A DNA stretch of 64,000 nucleotides, from the NCBI RefSeq assembly GCF_010728925.1, contig NZ_AP022608.1, positions 2,480,001 through 2,544,000 of the forward strand, given 5' to 3'. Of this stretch, positions 16,810-28,384 are shown piece by piece. The notes beneath the pieces were generated by a model. The model was not told the DNA's origin. It worked only from the letters and a program-made list of their open reading frames with translations, and made no database searches. How positions within the stretch are numbered: the first letter of the stretch is position 1; every line of letters begins with the position of its first letter. The translations under genes and the position numbers were made by a program. This DNA comes from Mycolicibacterium gadium (lineage in GTDB: Bacteria; Actinomycetota; Actinomycetes; Mycobacteriales; Mycobacteriaceae).

Positions 16810-17664
16810 CTAGAGCACCAGCCGCACCAGCGCTGCCGTCCGCGCCAGGCCCGGAAACGCCGCGGCCGTCGACCGCGGATGCAGCGCGTGAACCGCGAGA
16901 CGGAACATCAACGCGCGCAACAACATCTGCGGCCATTCCGGCAGGGGGCTCCACCGTTCGATGAGCCCGTCGTCGGCCTCGCCCCATGACAACGCGTCGA
17001 CGACCACCACTCCGGCAGCCCACGATGCCGGCCGCCAATACGGCGTGATGTCGGTGATTCCCGGGGCCGCCGTACCGGCGAAAAGCACTGTGCCGTAGAG
17101 GTCTCCGTGGACCAGCTGGCTGGGACTCTTGGTCGGCCTGCGCAGTGTGGCCAACTGACCGATCAGCTCAACGGACTTCTGACCGTCCGCGGACCCGGGC
17201 GACACCCGCGCGCCCGGCGGCAGCGAGTGCAGGGGACGCTCTTCCCATGCGGCCCGGTCGGCGGCGATGAACACGTCGACGTCAGCCCACGGCGCCACCG
17301 GAGGCTGAGTCAGGAAACGCGGACGCTCGAGCTTGGCCGTCGCCTCGTGCAGCCGCACGGCCGCGGACACCACTTCGTCGTGACGCGGTTCCGGGGTCCC
17401 CGCGACGAAGGTGTCGGCGCGCCAGCCCGCCACCACATACCGGCCGTCGGTCGAGCGCACGGGCCTGGCCAGGCGCACACCGTCGACGAAGAGCGTCTCG
17501 CGCACCTTTGCCGACCATGCTGCACGCGCGTGGTCGGCGACCATCGACAGCACGACCTCGCCGCAGCGCCAGCCGCCCTCCCAGCTCGACCCGAGCGGCA
17601 CAGGTTGGACTCCGCTCAACCCGAACCCCGCCAGCACATGATCAGGCGGTTGCTCGACACTCAC
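16810..17664 (-). CDS. TIGR02569-family protein, degenerate phosphotransferase fold (Rv3205c-like)
   Basis: 284 aa. Seen: an aminoglycoside-phosphotransferase-like layout, with a small N-terminal lobe, then LVHGDLYGTVLF near residue 187 and GITDITPYWRPASWAAGVVVVDAL. The HGD of the catalytic loop is kept, but the usual asparagine of HGDxxxxN is threonine, and the DFG-like motif is replaced by ITD. Known: an actinobacteria-specific family of unknown function. Context: minus strand, 36 nt downstream of moeB1. It could be a kinase-fold protein without kinase activity. Confidence 0.8.
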   Translation of the reverse strand: MSVEQPPDHVLAGFGLSGVQPVPLGSSWEGGWRCGEVVLSMVADHARAAWSAKVRETLFVDGVRLARPVRSTDGRYVVAGWRADTFVAGTPEPRHDEVVSAAVRLHEATAKLERPRFLTQPPVAPWADVDVFIAADRAAWEERPLHSLPPGARVSPGSADGQKSVELIGQLATLRRPTKSPSQLVHGDLYGTVLFAGTAAPGITDITPYWRPASWAAGVVVVDALSWGEADDGLIERWSPLPEWPQMLLRALMFRLAVHALHPRSTAAAFPGLARTAALVRLVL

Positions 17665-17700
17665 CGCATCAGCGTAAGCGCAGGTCGGGCAAACGGGCCG

Positions 17701-18879
17701 TTAGTACATCACCATGTCGGGTTCGAGTTGCTTTCCCCAGGCGACGATGCCGCCCTGCACGTGCTTCGCGTCGGAGAAGCCGGCCTTCTTCACGATGGCC
17801 AGCACCTCAGCCGAACGCACGCCGGTCTTGCAGTAGAACACCGGGGTACGGTCCACCTGCAGTTTGGACAGCGCTTCACCGGTTTCGAACGCGCCCTTGG
17901 GGATCAGCTCGGCGCCCTCGATACGGTTGATGTCCCACTCAACGGGTTCGCGCACGTCGATCAGCGCCAGCGGTTTGCCCGTGTCCAACAGCTCACGCAG
18001 TTCACGCGGGGTGATCGTGGAGTCGGCGGCAGCCTCGGCCGCAGCCTCGGACACCACACCACAGAATCCCTCGTAGTCGATGAGCTCGGTGATCTTCGGG
18101 ATCTCCGGATCCTTGCGGATCTTGATCGTGCGATACGTCATGTCGAGTGCGTCGTACACCATCAGCCGGCCGAGGAGCGGCTCACCGATGCCCGTGATCA
18201 GCTTGATGGCCTCGGTGCCCATCACCGACGCGATGGACGCGCACAGAATGCCCAGCACGCCGCCCTCGGCGCAGGACGGGACCATCCCCGGCGGCGGCGG
18301 CTCGGGGTACAGGTCGCGGTAGTTCAGGCCCAACCCGTCGGGCGCGTCCTCCCAGAAGACCGACACCTGACCTTCGAACCGGTAGATCGAACCCCAGACG
18401 TACGGCTTGCCCGCCAGTACCGCGGCGTCGTTGACCAGGTAGCGGGTGGCGAAGTTGTCGGTGCCGTCGAGGATCAGGTCGTACTGCTCGAAGAGTTCGA
18501 CGGCGTTGTCCGGCTCGAGCCGGAACTCGTGCAGATGCACCTCGACCAGCGGATTGACCTCGAGGATGGAGTCGCGCGCGCTCTCGGCCTTCGACCGGCC
18601 GATATCGGACTGGCCGTGGATGATCTGACGTTGCAGGTTCGATTCGTCGACCACGTCGAACTCGACGATCCCGATCTTTCCCACCCCCGCGGCGGCCAGG
18701 TACAGCAGGGTCGGCGAACCCAGCCCGCCCGCGCCGATGACGAGCACCTTGGCGTTCTTGAGCCGTTTCTGCCCGTCCAGACCGAGGTCCGGAATGATGA
18801 GGTGACGGCTGTAGCGCTGCACCTCTTCACGCGTGAGTTCGGCCGCCGGTTCTACCAGCGGCGGCAACGCTGTCGTCAC
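17701..18879 (-). CDS. moeB1: MoeB1/MoeBR adenylyltransferase-sulfurtransferase
   Basis: 392 aa. Seen: an N-terminal ThiF/MoeB E1-like domain (IGAGGLGSP near 45-52, DGTDNFATRY) and a C-terminal rhodanese domain with active-site YCKTGVRS near 350. Start: GTG 18879 with AAGGAG 7 nt upstream; the ATG at 18942 lacks support. The length equals the M. tuberculosis protein as I recall it. Known: activates ubiquitin-like sulfur carriers (MoaD for molybdenum cofactor, CysO for cysteine) by adenylation and then sulfur transfer. Context: DUF3152 gene upstream, TIGR02569 gene downstream, all minus strand. Confidence 0.93.
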   Translation of the reverse strand: MTTALPPLVEPAAELTREEVQRYSRHLIIPDLGLDGQKRLKNAKVLVIGAGGLGSPTLLYLAAAGVGKIGIVEFDVVDESNLQRQIIHGQSDIGRSKAESARDSILEVNPLVEVHLHEFRLEPDNAVELFEQYDLILDGTDNFATRYLVNDAAVLAGKPYVWGSIYRFEGQVSVFWEDAPDGLGLNYRDLYPEPPPPGMVPSCAEGGVLGILCASIASVMGTEAIKLITGIGEPLLGRLMVYDALDMTYRTIKIRKDPEIPKITELIDYEGFCGVVSEAAAEAAADSTITPRELRELLDTGKPLALIDVREPVEWDINRIEGAELIPKGAFETGEALSKLQVDRTPVFYCKTGVRSAEVLAIVKKAGFSDAKHVQGGIVAWGKQLEPDMVMY

Positions 18880-18978
18880 CGAATGCTCCTTGATTGGCTG
18901 TGCTGTCCCAACAATAGGCACATCCCACAACAGCGAATGCATCGCGAGGCTTCCCGGGAAGCGCCAGACGATCGATGC

Positions 18979-21087
<2,109 letters not shown>

Positions 21088-21336
21088 GCTGTGAACCCTT
21101 TCCGTCTCTTCCATAACTTTCGTGTTGCTCGAGAAACCCTCGAAGAACCTTGACGTAAGGCTAGTGGACGCGTCCACGCTGGTGCCGCGCCGGTGAGTTC
21201 GCGGTCAGCGAAGCGCATTTCGCGCCGGAGTCGGACCGCGTGCAGAACGGCGACCCAACCGAGTCCGGACCGTGACCGTACACACCGGCGCGGAACCTCA
21301 TCTGTCACTTGAGCATCGATAGCATCGGCCCGATAC

Positions 21337-22095
21337 ATGAACGAGACAACATGGGAACCCGATATGAACAGGCCTTATACCGCCCATTCTCCGTATTCGC
21401 TGACACCCACCGAGCAGATCCCCGTCTACACCGGCGACGACGCCGGCGAGTTCGAATACAACGGGCTGCTGGAGTATCCCGACGATGACGACTACACCGA
21501 CGTTGTCGAGTACGACGAGGAGAGCATCGACCGGAAGTGGATGTGGGTCGCCGGCATCGCCGGGTTGATCCTGTTCATCGCCATCGGCACGACGGGCATC
21601 ATCCTCGGCGGCGGCGACAGCGGTCCGGTATCGGCCACCGGAACCTCGTCGGCCCCGACCCCCACATCGGCCCCGGCCACGTCAGCCCCCGCTGTCGCGG
21701 CACCGTCGCTGCCTGCCGAGACCGTCACGACGGTGAGCCCGACCGCGGATGCCACCGTGGCGGCCCCACAGCCCGAGATCGCCGCCCCCGTCGCGCCGCC
21801 GCCGGCGGCCGCACCGGCGGTCTCGCCGCGCACGATCACCTACCGCGTGACGGGCAACCGCCCCCTACTGGACCTCGTCACCGTCATCTACACCGATCAG
21901 CAGGGCGCATTGCAGACCGAGGTCAACGTCGCGCTGCCGTGGGCGAAGACGGTCGTGCTGGACCCGGGTGTCGAGCTGAAGTCGGTCACGGCGACGAGCG
22001 TGGGCGGCCAACTCAACTGCGGCATCTACGACGCGTCGGGCACCCTGGTCGCCGTGCAGAGCAACAACACGATGATCGCCAATTGCACCCAGTAG
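21337..22095 (+). CDS. MmpS-like membrane-anchored accessory protein (Rv3209-like)
   Basis: 252 aa. Seen: an acidic, tyrosine-rich cytosolic N-terminus (DDDDYTDVVEYDEE), one TM (VAGIAGLILFIAIGTTGIIL, about 70-89), a long Ala/Pro/Thr/Ser linker, then a beta domain (ITYRVTGNRPL ... LPWAKTVVL) with two cysteines near the end (LNCGIYD and IANCTQ) that could form a disulfide. The terminal domain matches the MmpS fold. Known: MmpS proteins assist MmpL lipid exporters; no mmpL gene is next to it. Start may instead be ATG 21364. Context: faces the MiaE-like gene, with 3 nt between stops. Confidence 0.78.
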   Translation: MNETTWEPDMNRPYTAHSPYSLTPTEQIPVYTGDDAGEFEYNGLLEYPDDDDYTDVVEYDEESIDRKWMWVAGIAGLILFIAIGTTGIILGGGDSGPVSATGTSSAPTPTSAPATSAPAVAAPSLPAETVTTVSPTADATVAAPQPEIAAPVAPPPAAAPAVSPRTITYRVTGNRPLLDLVTVIYTDQQGALQTEVNVALPWAKTVVLDPGVELKSVTATSVGGQLNCGIYDASGTLVAVQSNNTMIANCTQ

Positions 22096-22098
22096 CGG

Positions 22099-22802
22099 TC
22101 AGGCCAGGCCCAGCTCCTGCATCCGGGACATATGGGTGCGCTGGAGGCGGTCGAAGAACTCGGTCATCTGGGTCAGACCCTCGCCGCTCGTCATGACGAG
22201 GTCAACGAGTTCGTCGTGATCCGCCAGCACATACTGAGCCTGGGTGATCGCCTCGCCGAGCAGCCGGCGCGACCACAGGGCCAGCCGGTGGCGCTGCTTC
22301 TGGCTCGCTGTCACGGCGGCCTGCACCTCGGCGACCACGAACTGCGAATGGCCGGTCTCCGACAGCACAGCGCGCACCACGTCGGCGACCTCGGTGGGTA
22401 GCGACGTCGCGATCTCGAGATAGAAATCGGCGGCCAGCGCGTCGCCCACGTATGTCTTGACGAGCGCTTCCAGCCACGTGCTGGGTGGTAATTCTCAAGG
22501 GCCGATGCGTATTTCGTCATCGCGGGCACGACGTCGACGCCTCGGCGCTCCAGCGAGTCGCGCAGTACCTCGTAGTGGTTCATCTCCGCGGCGGCCATGC
22601 TCGCCATGTTGATGCGGCCCCGCAGGTTGGGCGCCATCCGCGCTTCGTCGGTCAGTCGGTAGAACGCCGCCACCTCGCCGTATGCCAGCAGCGCGAACAG
22701 CTCGTTGACACCGGGATGGTCGGCCGACACACCCGAGCGCACCGAGTCCGTCAACTGCTCGGAGGAGGCCGCAGGTGGTGCCGGAGACTTGGGGGCAGTC
22801 AT
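22099..22802 (-). pseudogene. MiaE-like ferritin-fold gene with a frameshift (Rv3210c-like)
   Basis: Two frames together give one protein. Residues 1 to about 105 (MTAPKSPAPP ... SALENYH) are read from 22802; the rest (STWLEALVKTYVGDALAADFYLEIA ... MQELGLA) continues in another frame to 22099. The switch falls at a run of three C on the minus strand (22483-22485); one extra C restores a continuous frame. Seen: helical sequence with metal-ligand-like E and H residues (AAEMNHYEVL). Known: the ferritin-like MiaE_2 family, similar to a tRNA hydroxylase. Either a real frameshift mutation or a sequencing error in a homopolymer. Confidence 0.8.
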
Positions 22803-23045
22803 GGCCCAACTCTAATCGCCGGCCGCCAGTCGCTCTCACGGCGAACCCGGCCAGCTATCATGGAGGCAGGCAGCGGCTTGAAATGCTCGAGTCAGGGTCG
22901 AAAAGACCACGTCGCTACCTAAGAAATGTGCGTGCACGCAGTCGGCCCGCCTACCTCAGCGCAGGGCCCCGGCAAAGCTTCGTCGAACTCGTGCGCGCGT
23001 GGACGCCATGAGGAATCGATAATCGAAAGGCTGAGCCCCCAGCGT
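22803..23045. promoter_or_regulatory. Divergent region before rhlE, possible long 5' leader
   Basis: 243 nt between the MiaE-like gene and rhlE. TATCAT (22856-22861) is a good -10-like hexamer; if used, the rhlE transcript would have a leader of about 175 nt. The leader includes a small hairpin GGTC-GAAAA-GACC. No convincing -35 or ORF was seen. Confidence 0.3.
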
Positions 23046-24494
23046 ATGACACATCTCAATCCAACCTTTGCTGAGCTCGGAGTCCGCGACGAAATCGTGC
23101 GCGCACTCTCCGAGGACGGCAAGGAACACCCGTTTGCTATCCAAGAACTCACCATGCCGATGGCGCTGGCAGGCGATGATCTCATCGGCCAAGCCCGCAC
23201 CGGTATGGGCAAGACGCTCGCGTTCGGGGTCCCGCTGCTGCAGCGGATCACCACCGACCCCGACCGCGAGCTGTCCGGCATCCCGCGCGCACTGGTCGTC
23301 GTCCCCACCCGCGAGCTCTGCCTGCAGGTGTTCAGCGACCTCGAAATCGCGGCCAAATATCTCACGGTCGGCGACCGCAAGCTGACCGTCACCTCCATCT
23401 ACGGCGGCAGGCCCTACGAACCCCAGATCGAGGCCCTGCAGAAGGGCGTCGACGTGGTGGTGGGCACGCCGGGCCGTCTGCTCGACCTCGCGCAGCAGGG
23501 TCACCTGCAGCTGGGCGGGCTTTCGATGCTGGTGCTCGATGAGGCCGACGAGATGCTCGACCTGGGCTTCCTGCCCGACATCGAGCGCATCCTGCGTCAG
23601 ATCCCAAGCGAACGGCAGGCCATGCTGTTCTCGGCGACCATGCCGGATCCGATCATCACGCTGGCGCGCACGTTCATGAACCAGCCAACCCACATCCGGG
23701 CCGAGGCCCCGCATTCGGCGGCCACCCACGACACCACCGAGCAGTTCGCCTACCGCGCGCACGCGTTGGACAAGATCGAGATGGTCGCCCGCATTCTGCA
23801 GGCCGAAGGCCGCGGCGCCACGATGATCTTCACCAGGACCAAGCGGACCGCCCAGAAGGTGTCCGACGAACTCGCCGAGCGCGGCTTCAAGGTCGGCGCG
23901 GTGCACGGTGATCTGGGCCAGGGCGCCCGCGAGAAGTCGCTCAAGGCGTTCCGCACCGGTGACGTCGACGTGCTCGTCGCCACCGATGTCGCCGCCCGCG
24001 GTATCGACATCGACGACATCACCCACGTGATCAACTACCAGATCCCCGAGGACGAGCAGGCCTACGTGCACCGCATCGGCCGTACCGGCCGCGCAGGCAA
24101 GACGGGTATCGCGGTCACGCTGGTCGACTGGGACGAGTTGCCCCGCTGGACGATGATCGATAAGGCGCTAGGGCTGAACACCCCCGATCCGGCCGAGACG
24201 TACTCGAGCTCGCCGCACCTGTACGAAGAGCTGAACATCCCCGCCGAGGCCGCCGGGGCCATCGGCGCACCGCACAGGGATTGTGCTGCCAAGCGTCCGC
24301 CCGCCGAGAAGAAGGCCGATCGACCCGTCCGCAACCGCAACCGTCGGCGCACCCGCGGCGGGGAGCCGGTCTCCGCACACTCCCCTGCGACGCCGGCCGA
24401 CACAGGCTCGCCAGAGGCCGAGGCGGGCAGTGACGGTGCGCCACGGCGCAGGCGTCGTCGGCGTCCCCGCAAGACCGCGGCCAGCACGGGCTAG
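23046..24494 (+). CDS. rhlE: DEAD-box RNA helicase RhlE
   Basis: 482 aa from ATG 23046 (MTHLNPTFAEL). Seen: Q motif PFAIQE, Walker A ARTGMGKT, PTRELC, DEAD box (VLDEADEML), SAT, TDVAARGIDI and HRIGRTGRAG, then an arginine-rich low-complexity tail (NRNRRRTRGG ... RRRRRRRPRK) for RNA binding. Known: RhlE-type helicases remodel RNA in ribosome assembly and with the RNA degradosome. Context: 41 nt before the Rv3212-like gene. The annotated start has a weak Shine-Dalgarno, but homologues begin at this methionine. Confidence 0.93.
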   Translation: MTHLNPTFAELGVRDEIVRALSEDGKEHPFAIQELTMPMALAGDDLIGQARTGMGKTLAFGVPLLQRITTDPDRELSGIPRALVVVPTRELCLQVFSDLEIAAKYLTVGDRKLTVTSIYGGRPYEPQIEALQKGVDVVVGTPGRLLDLAQQGHLQLGGLSMLVLDEADEMLDLGFLPDIERILRQIPSERQAMLFSATMPDPIITLARTFMNQPTHIRAEAPHSAATHDTTEQFAYRAHALDKIEMVARILQAEGRGATMIFTRTKRTAQKVSDELAERGFKVGAVHGDLGQGAREKSLKAFRTGDVDVLVATDVAARGIDIDDITHVINYQIPEDEQAYVHRIGRTGRAGKTGIAVTLVDWDELPRWTMIDKALGLNTPDPAETYSSSPHLYEELNIPAEAAGAIGAPHRDCAAKRPPAEKKADRPVRNRNRRRTRGGEPVSAHSPATPADTGSPEAEAGSDGAPRRRRRRRPRKTAASTG

Positions 24495-24535
24495 CAGCCC
24501 TCGAGAAGACGTCGAGAAGACACCACCACCGCCCG

Positions 24536-25750
24536 ATGGTCAAACCTGAACGCCGCACGCGCGCCGACGTGGTGGCGGCCATCGCGATCGCGGTAGTCGT
24601 CGCCATCACGGTCGGCGTGGTGTGGTGGGTCAGCGATGCGAGGGCGACGATCAACCGCCCCGCCGCCGATCCGGTTCCTACCCTGGGCACCGCCAAGGTG
24701 GTGCCCTCGGCGCTGCGCCAGTTGTGGACCGCGCCCAGCCCCAAGACCACGGAACCTCTGGTGGTCGCGGGCAGCGTGGTCACCGGGGAAGGCCACACCG
24801 TGCAGGGCCGCGACCCGGCTTCCGGCAGCCCGGTGTGGAGCTATGCGCGAACAAACCTCGAGCTGTGCGGGATCAGTTGGGTATACCAGTACGCCGTTGC
24901 GGTCTACCCGGACAGCCGAGGCTGCGGCCAGGTCAGCACCATCGACGCGAAGACGGGCCAACGCGGTCCCACCCGCACCGCCTACGCGGATCCCGAGGTG
25001 CGTCTGTCCTCGGATGGCACGGCCGTGCTGTCGGCCGGGGACAGCCGACTGGAGCTGTGGCGCTCGGACATGGTCAGGATGCTGAGCTACGGCTCCCTGG
25101 ACGCGAAGATCAAACCCGGCACCCCGGCGTCGCCGCTGTGCCGGCTGGTCTCGGCGGCCGCCAGTTCGACGGCAGTCTCGGTGCTCGAGTCCTGCCCCAA
25201 GGAGGAGGATCTGCGCCTGACCCTGTTGCGGCCTTCCGACGACGAGGACACCCCCGAACTGAAGTACGTGACCCAGTCCGGGGTGAGCGTGGATTCCGAT
25301 GCACAAGTGGTCGCTGTCTCCGACACGACAACGGCGGTGTACGTGCCGACGCCGAAGCCGGTCGTGAACATCGTCGACGAAACCGGCGCCACCATCGCGA
25401 GCACGCCGCTGCCCAAGCCTGCGACGCCGAACGCGACGATGAACCGCGCGGGCGACCTGTTCACCTGGTGGACCGGTGACAGCGTAATGGTGTTCTCCGC
25501 CAAGGGACTTCAGTACAAGTACACCGTCTCGCCCGCGGGTGCCAACGTTCCGCTCGGACCCGCGACGGTGATGGCGGGAAAGCTGCTCGTTCCGGTCACC
25601 GGCGGTTACGACGTGTTCGACGCCAATAGCGGAAAGGGCGACCGGCATATCCCGGTGCCCCGCCCGCCGAGTTCGGATCCCGTTGTTCCCGCGGTGGCAG
25701 GATCGACGGTGCTCGAGCAGCGCGGCGATGAAGTGGTCGCGCTCGGCTAG
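24536..25750 (+). CDS. Membrane-anchored beta-propeller-like protein (Rv3212-like)
   Basis: 404 aa. Seen: a short basic N-terminus, one TM (VVAAIAIAVVVAITVGVVWW, about 12-31) and a large extracytoplasmic part with repeated PQQ-propeller-type strands (GRDPASGSPVWSYA, STIDAKTGQRG, VFDANSGKGDRHIP). Known: homologues are conserved in mycobacteria with no proven function; similar folds often scaffold envelope proteins. Context: between rhlE and the ParA-like gene, ending at a long hairpin. Confidence 0.8.
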   Translation: MVKPERRTRADVVAAIAIAVVVAITVGVVWWVSDARATINRPAADPVPTLGTAKVVPSALRQLWTAPSPKTTEPLVVAGSVVTGEGHTVQGRDPASGSPVWSYARTNLELCGISWVYQYAVAVYPDSRGCGQVSTIDAKTGQRGPTRTAYADPEVRLSSDGTAVLSAGDSRLELWRSDMVRMLSYGSLDAKIKPGTPASPLCRLVSAAASSTAVSVLESCPKEEDLRLTLLRPSDDEDTPELKYVTQSGVSVDSDAQVVAVSDTTTAVYVPTPKPVVNIVDETGATIASTPLPKPATPNATMNRAGDLFTWWTGDSVMVFSAKGLQYKYTVSPAGANVPLGPATVMAGKLLVPVTGGYDVFDANSGKGDRHIPVPRPPSSDPVVPAVAGSTVLEQRGDEVVALG

Positions 25751-25752
25751 GG

Positions 25753-25805
25753 GCGATTTGGGTGCGAGAACAATCGCTGTGCGACTGTTTCCGCACCGAA
25801 ATCGC
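25753..25805. terminator. Long 25-bp imperfect hairpin between convergent genes
   Basis: Two 25-nt arms (25753-25777 and 25781-25805) match as inverted repeats at 21 of 25 positions with a TGT loop. The hairpin fills the whole gap between the Rv3212-like stop and the ParA-like stop. It is a likely bidirectional terminator; the length and tight loop also suit a palindromic repeat element. Confidence 0.6.
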
Positions 25806-26599
25806 TAGACGTCGGGCGTGTAGGTCGCCAGCGCCTTGCCTTGCTTCCAATGCTTGAGCAACGCGTTGGCCAACTCGCGATAGGCGATGGCACCCTTGTT
25901 TTTTCGGCCTGCGAGCACCGACGCTCCCGACGCGGTGGCCTCGGCGAAACGCACGGTTCGAGGTATCGGCGGCGCGAGCACCGGCAGGTCGTATCGATCG
26001 GCGACGTCGAGGAGCACGTCGCGGCTGTGGGTGGTGCGCGAGTCGTACAGCGTCGGCAGCGCACCCAGCAGTTGCAGGTCGCTGTTGGTGATCTGCTGGA
26101 CGTCGTTGATGGTCCGAAGGAACTGGCCGACGCCGCGGTGTGCCAGAGTTTCGCACTGCAGCGGCACGATCACGTCGTCGGCCGCCGTCAGCCCGTTGAG
26201 CGTGAGCACGCCCAGAGACGGCGGACAGTCGATGATCACGACGTCGAATTGGTCACTGACCTTCGCCAGCGCACGCTTGAGGGCGTATTCGCGGCCGGCC
26301 CGCATCAACAGCATCGCCTCGGCCCCGGCCAGGTCGATGTTGGCCGGTAACAGCGTCATACCCTCCGACGTCTCGACGAGCGCCGCCTCCGTCTCGACCT
26401 CACCGAGGAGCACCTCATGGATCGACATCGGCAGCTTGTCTGGGTCCTGGCCCAGCGAGAACGTCAAACACCCTTGGGGATCCAGGTCGACGAGCAACAC
26501 CCGTCGCCCCTTCTCCACCATCGCCGCACCGAGCGATGCCACTGTCGTTGTTTTGGCGACCCCACCCTTTTGATTGGCGACCGCAAGTACCCGCGTCAC
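25805..26599 (-). CDS. ParA/Soj-like ATPase (Rv3213c-like)
   Basis: 264 aa. Seen: deviant Walker A KGGVAKTTT near residues 11-19, VLLVDLDPQGCLT (Walker A' region), VVIIDCPPSLGVLT (Walker B) and a typical ParA C-terminus. Known: ParA/MinD-type ATPases position chromosomes or complexes. No parB partner or parS-like repeat is seen beside it, and the main chromosomal parA lies elsewhere in mycobacteria. Inferred: an orphan ParA with its own cargo. Context: 58 nt divergent from gpm2. Confidence 0.9.
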   Translation of the reverse strand: MTRVLAVANQKGGVAKTTTVASLGAAMVEKGRRVLLVDLDPQGCLTFSLGQDPDKLPMSIHEVLLGEVETEAALVETSEGMTLLPANIDLAGAEAMLLMRAGREYALKRALAKVSDQFDVVIIDCPPSLGVLTLNGLTAADDVIVPLQCETLAHRGVGQFLRTINDVQQITNSDLQLLGALPTLYDSRTTHSRDVLLDVADRYDLPVLAPPIPRTVRFAEATASGASVLAGRKNKGAIAYRELANALLKHWKQGKALATYTPDV

Positions 26600-26657
26600 C
26601 CTTTCATCCTGGCACGCCCGCGAACGCCACGACCCAACGTGGGGCAGAATCGCCAGA

Positions 26658-27290
26658 GTGTCGGCCCACAGCGAAGCCAGGGGATGGCAGCAGCATCGCC
26701 TGCTGCTTCTTCGTCACGGGGAGACGGAATGGTCCCGCACGGGTCGGCACACCGGCCGCACTGAACTCGAGCTCACCGAGACCGGCCGCGTGCAGGCCAA
26801 GCTGGCCGCCGACGCGCTGGACGTGCTGAGCCTGGACAACCCGCTGGTGGTGTCCAGCCCACGGCAACGCGCACTCGTCACCGCTGAGCTCGCCGGACTG
26901 ACTGTCGACAAGGTCTCCCCCGTTCTCGCCGAATGGGATTACGGCGACTACGAGGGCCTGACCACCAAGGAGATTCAACAATCCGTGCCCGACTGGCTGG
27001 TGTGGACGCACGGATGTTCGGGTGGTGAATCCACCCAGCAGGTCAGCGATCGCGCCGACCGCGCCATCGAGTTCGCGCTGGAGCAGATGAGGTCGCGTGA
27101 CGTCCTGTTCGTCGGCCACGGCCATTTCTCCCGGGCGGTCCTGACGCGCTGGGTGCAGCTCGAGATCTCCGAGGGCATCAGGTTCGCGATGGTGGCCGCC
27201 TCGATCGCGGTGTGCGGATACGAGCACGGCGTGCGCCAGATCATCGCACTGGGATTGACGGGCCATCGCCACCCGTGCCTGCCCTCATGA
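26658..27290 (+). CDS. gpm2: Histidine phosphatase-family protein (Gpm2/Rv3214-like)
   Basis: 210 aa from GTG 26658. Seen: phosphohistidine motif LLLLRHGETEWS, the conserved SPRQRALVTAEL, EWDYGDYEGLT and a second catalytic histidine in FVGHGHFSRAV. Known: although named a phosphoglycerate mutase, the M. tuberculosis homologue has been shown to be an acid phosphatase. Context: its TGA overlaps the entC ATG (ATGA at 27287-27290), so it belongs to the isochorismate operon. No clear Shine-Dalgarno; start set by homology and the short divergent gap. Confidence 0.88.
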   Translation: MSAHSEARGWQQHRLLLLRHGETEWSRTGRHTGRTELELTETGRVQAKLAADALDVLSLDNPLVVSSPRQRALVTAELAGLTVDKVSPVLAEWDYGDYEGLTTKEIQQSVPDWLVWTHGCSGGESTQQVSDRADRAIEFALEQMRSRDVLFVGHGHFSRAVLTRWVQLEISEGIRFAMVAASIAVCGYEHGVRQIIALGLTGHRHPCLPS

Positions 27291-28384
27291 CGCGCGAACC
27301 GTCGTTCGTCCTCGCCTCGGGCGGCAGCGCCGTCATCGCCGACGGCGTGCACACCGCATTTCCGAGAGTCGCGGAGGCACGGGCCGCGCTGGCCTCGCAC
27401 AGCGCCCCAATCGTTGTGGGCGCCTTACCCTTCGACATGTCGAAGCCGGCGGCGCTGATCCGGCCGCAGGGAGTCCAGTTTCTCGATGCGCTGCCGGAGT
27501 GGCCGTTGCGCACGCTGCCATCTGTGCACATCGCCGAGACGCTGCCGGAGCCGGACGAACACCGTTCCCGCATCGCGGCTGCGCTGCAACGCCTGCGCGA
27601 TCCCGGCAGCGGCCTGCACAAGGTCGTACTGGCCCGCGCGTTGCGCCTGGTTGCCGATGGTCCGTTGGACGCCCGCACGATCCTGCACCGCATCGTCGCC
27701 CAGGACTCCGCGGCCAATGCGTTTCTGGCGGACCTGACCGCGGCCGGCGGCGGGTACTCGGGCAGTGCGCTCATCGGTGCGAGTCCGGAGCTGCTGGTGG
27801 CACGCAAGGGCGACCGGATGCTGTGCGCACCGTTCGCCGGATCGGCACCACGCCTGGCCGACCCCGAGGCCGACGAAAAGAGCGGGGCCGCGCTGGTGGC
27901 CTCGGCGAAGAACCGGCACGAGCACCAGCTCGTCGTCGACGCGGTGCGCACCGCGCTGGAGCCGCTGTGCACCGAATTGGACATCTCGGCTGAACCGAAA
28001 CTGAACAAGACCGCTGCCGTCTGGCATCTCTACACCCCAATCAGTGGGCGACTGCGCGAGAACTCCACCACAGCACTGGATTTGGCGGTCGCTCTGCACC
28101 CAACGCCGGCGGTGGGCGGAGTGCCCACCGATGCGGCCGAGCAGTTGATCAACGAAATCGAAGGTGACCGCGGGTTCTATGCGGGCGCGGTGGGCTGGTG
28201 CGATCAGCGCGGCGACGGCCGCTGGGTGGTGTCGATCCGCTGTGCACAACTGTCCGCCGACCGTCGCACCGCCTACGCCTACGCCGGCGGCGGGATCGTC
28301 GCCGAATCCGAGCCCGACGACGAAGTCGACGAAACCACAACGAAATTCAAGACGATATTCGCAGCCCTTGGCGTGCAGCCATGA
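27287..28384 (+). CDS. entC: Isochorismate synthase EntC
   Basis: 365 aa. Seen: chorismate-binding enzyme motifs in order: KVVLARAL, GSALIGASPELLV, CAPFAGSAPR, EHQLVVDAV, LYTPISG, LHPTPAVGGVPT, DRGFYAGAVGW and AGGGIVAESEPDDE with the metal-binding glutamates. Known: converts chorismate to isochorismate, used for menaquinone or salicylate-type siderophores. Start ATG 27287 overlaps the gpm2 stop; its own TGA overlaps the next ATG (28381). In this region there are no mycobactin genes, so the product pathway cannot be fixed from context. Confidence 0.9.
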   Translation: MTREPSFVLASGGSAVIADGVHTAFPRVAEARAALASHSAPIVVGALPFDMSKPAALIRPQGVQFLDALPEWPLRTLPSVHIAETLPEPDEHRSRIAAALQRLRDPGSGLHKVVLARALRLVADGPLDARTILHRIVAQDSAANAFLADLTAAGGGYSGSALIGASPELLVARKGDRMLCAPFAGSAPRLADPEADEKSGAALVASAKNRHEHQLVVDAVRTALEPLCTELDISAEPKLNKTAAVWHLYTPISGRLRENSTTALDLAVALHPTPAVGGVPTDAAEQLINEIEGDRGFYAGAVGWCDQRGDGRWVVSIRCAQLSADRRTAYAYAGGGIVAESEPDDEVDETTTKFKTIFAALGVQP

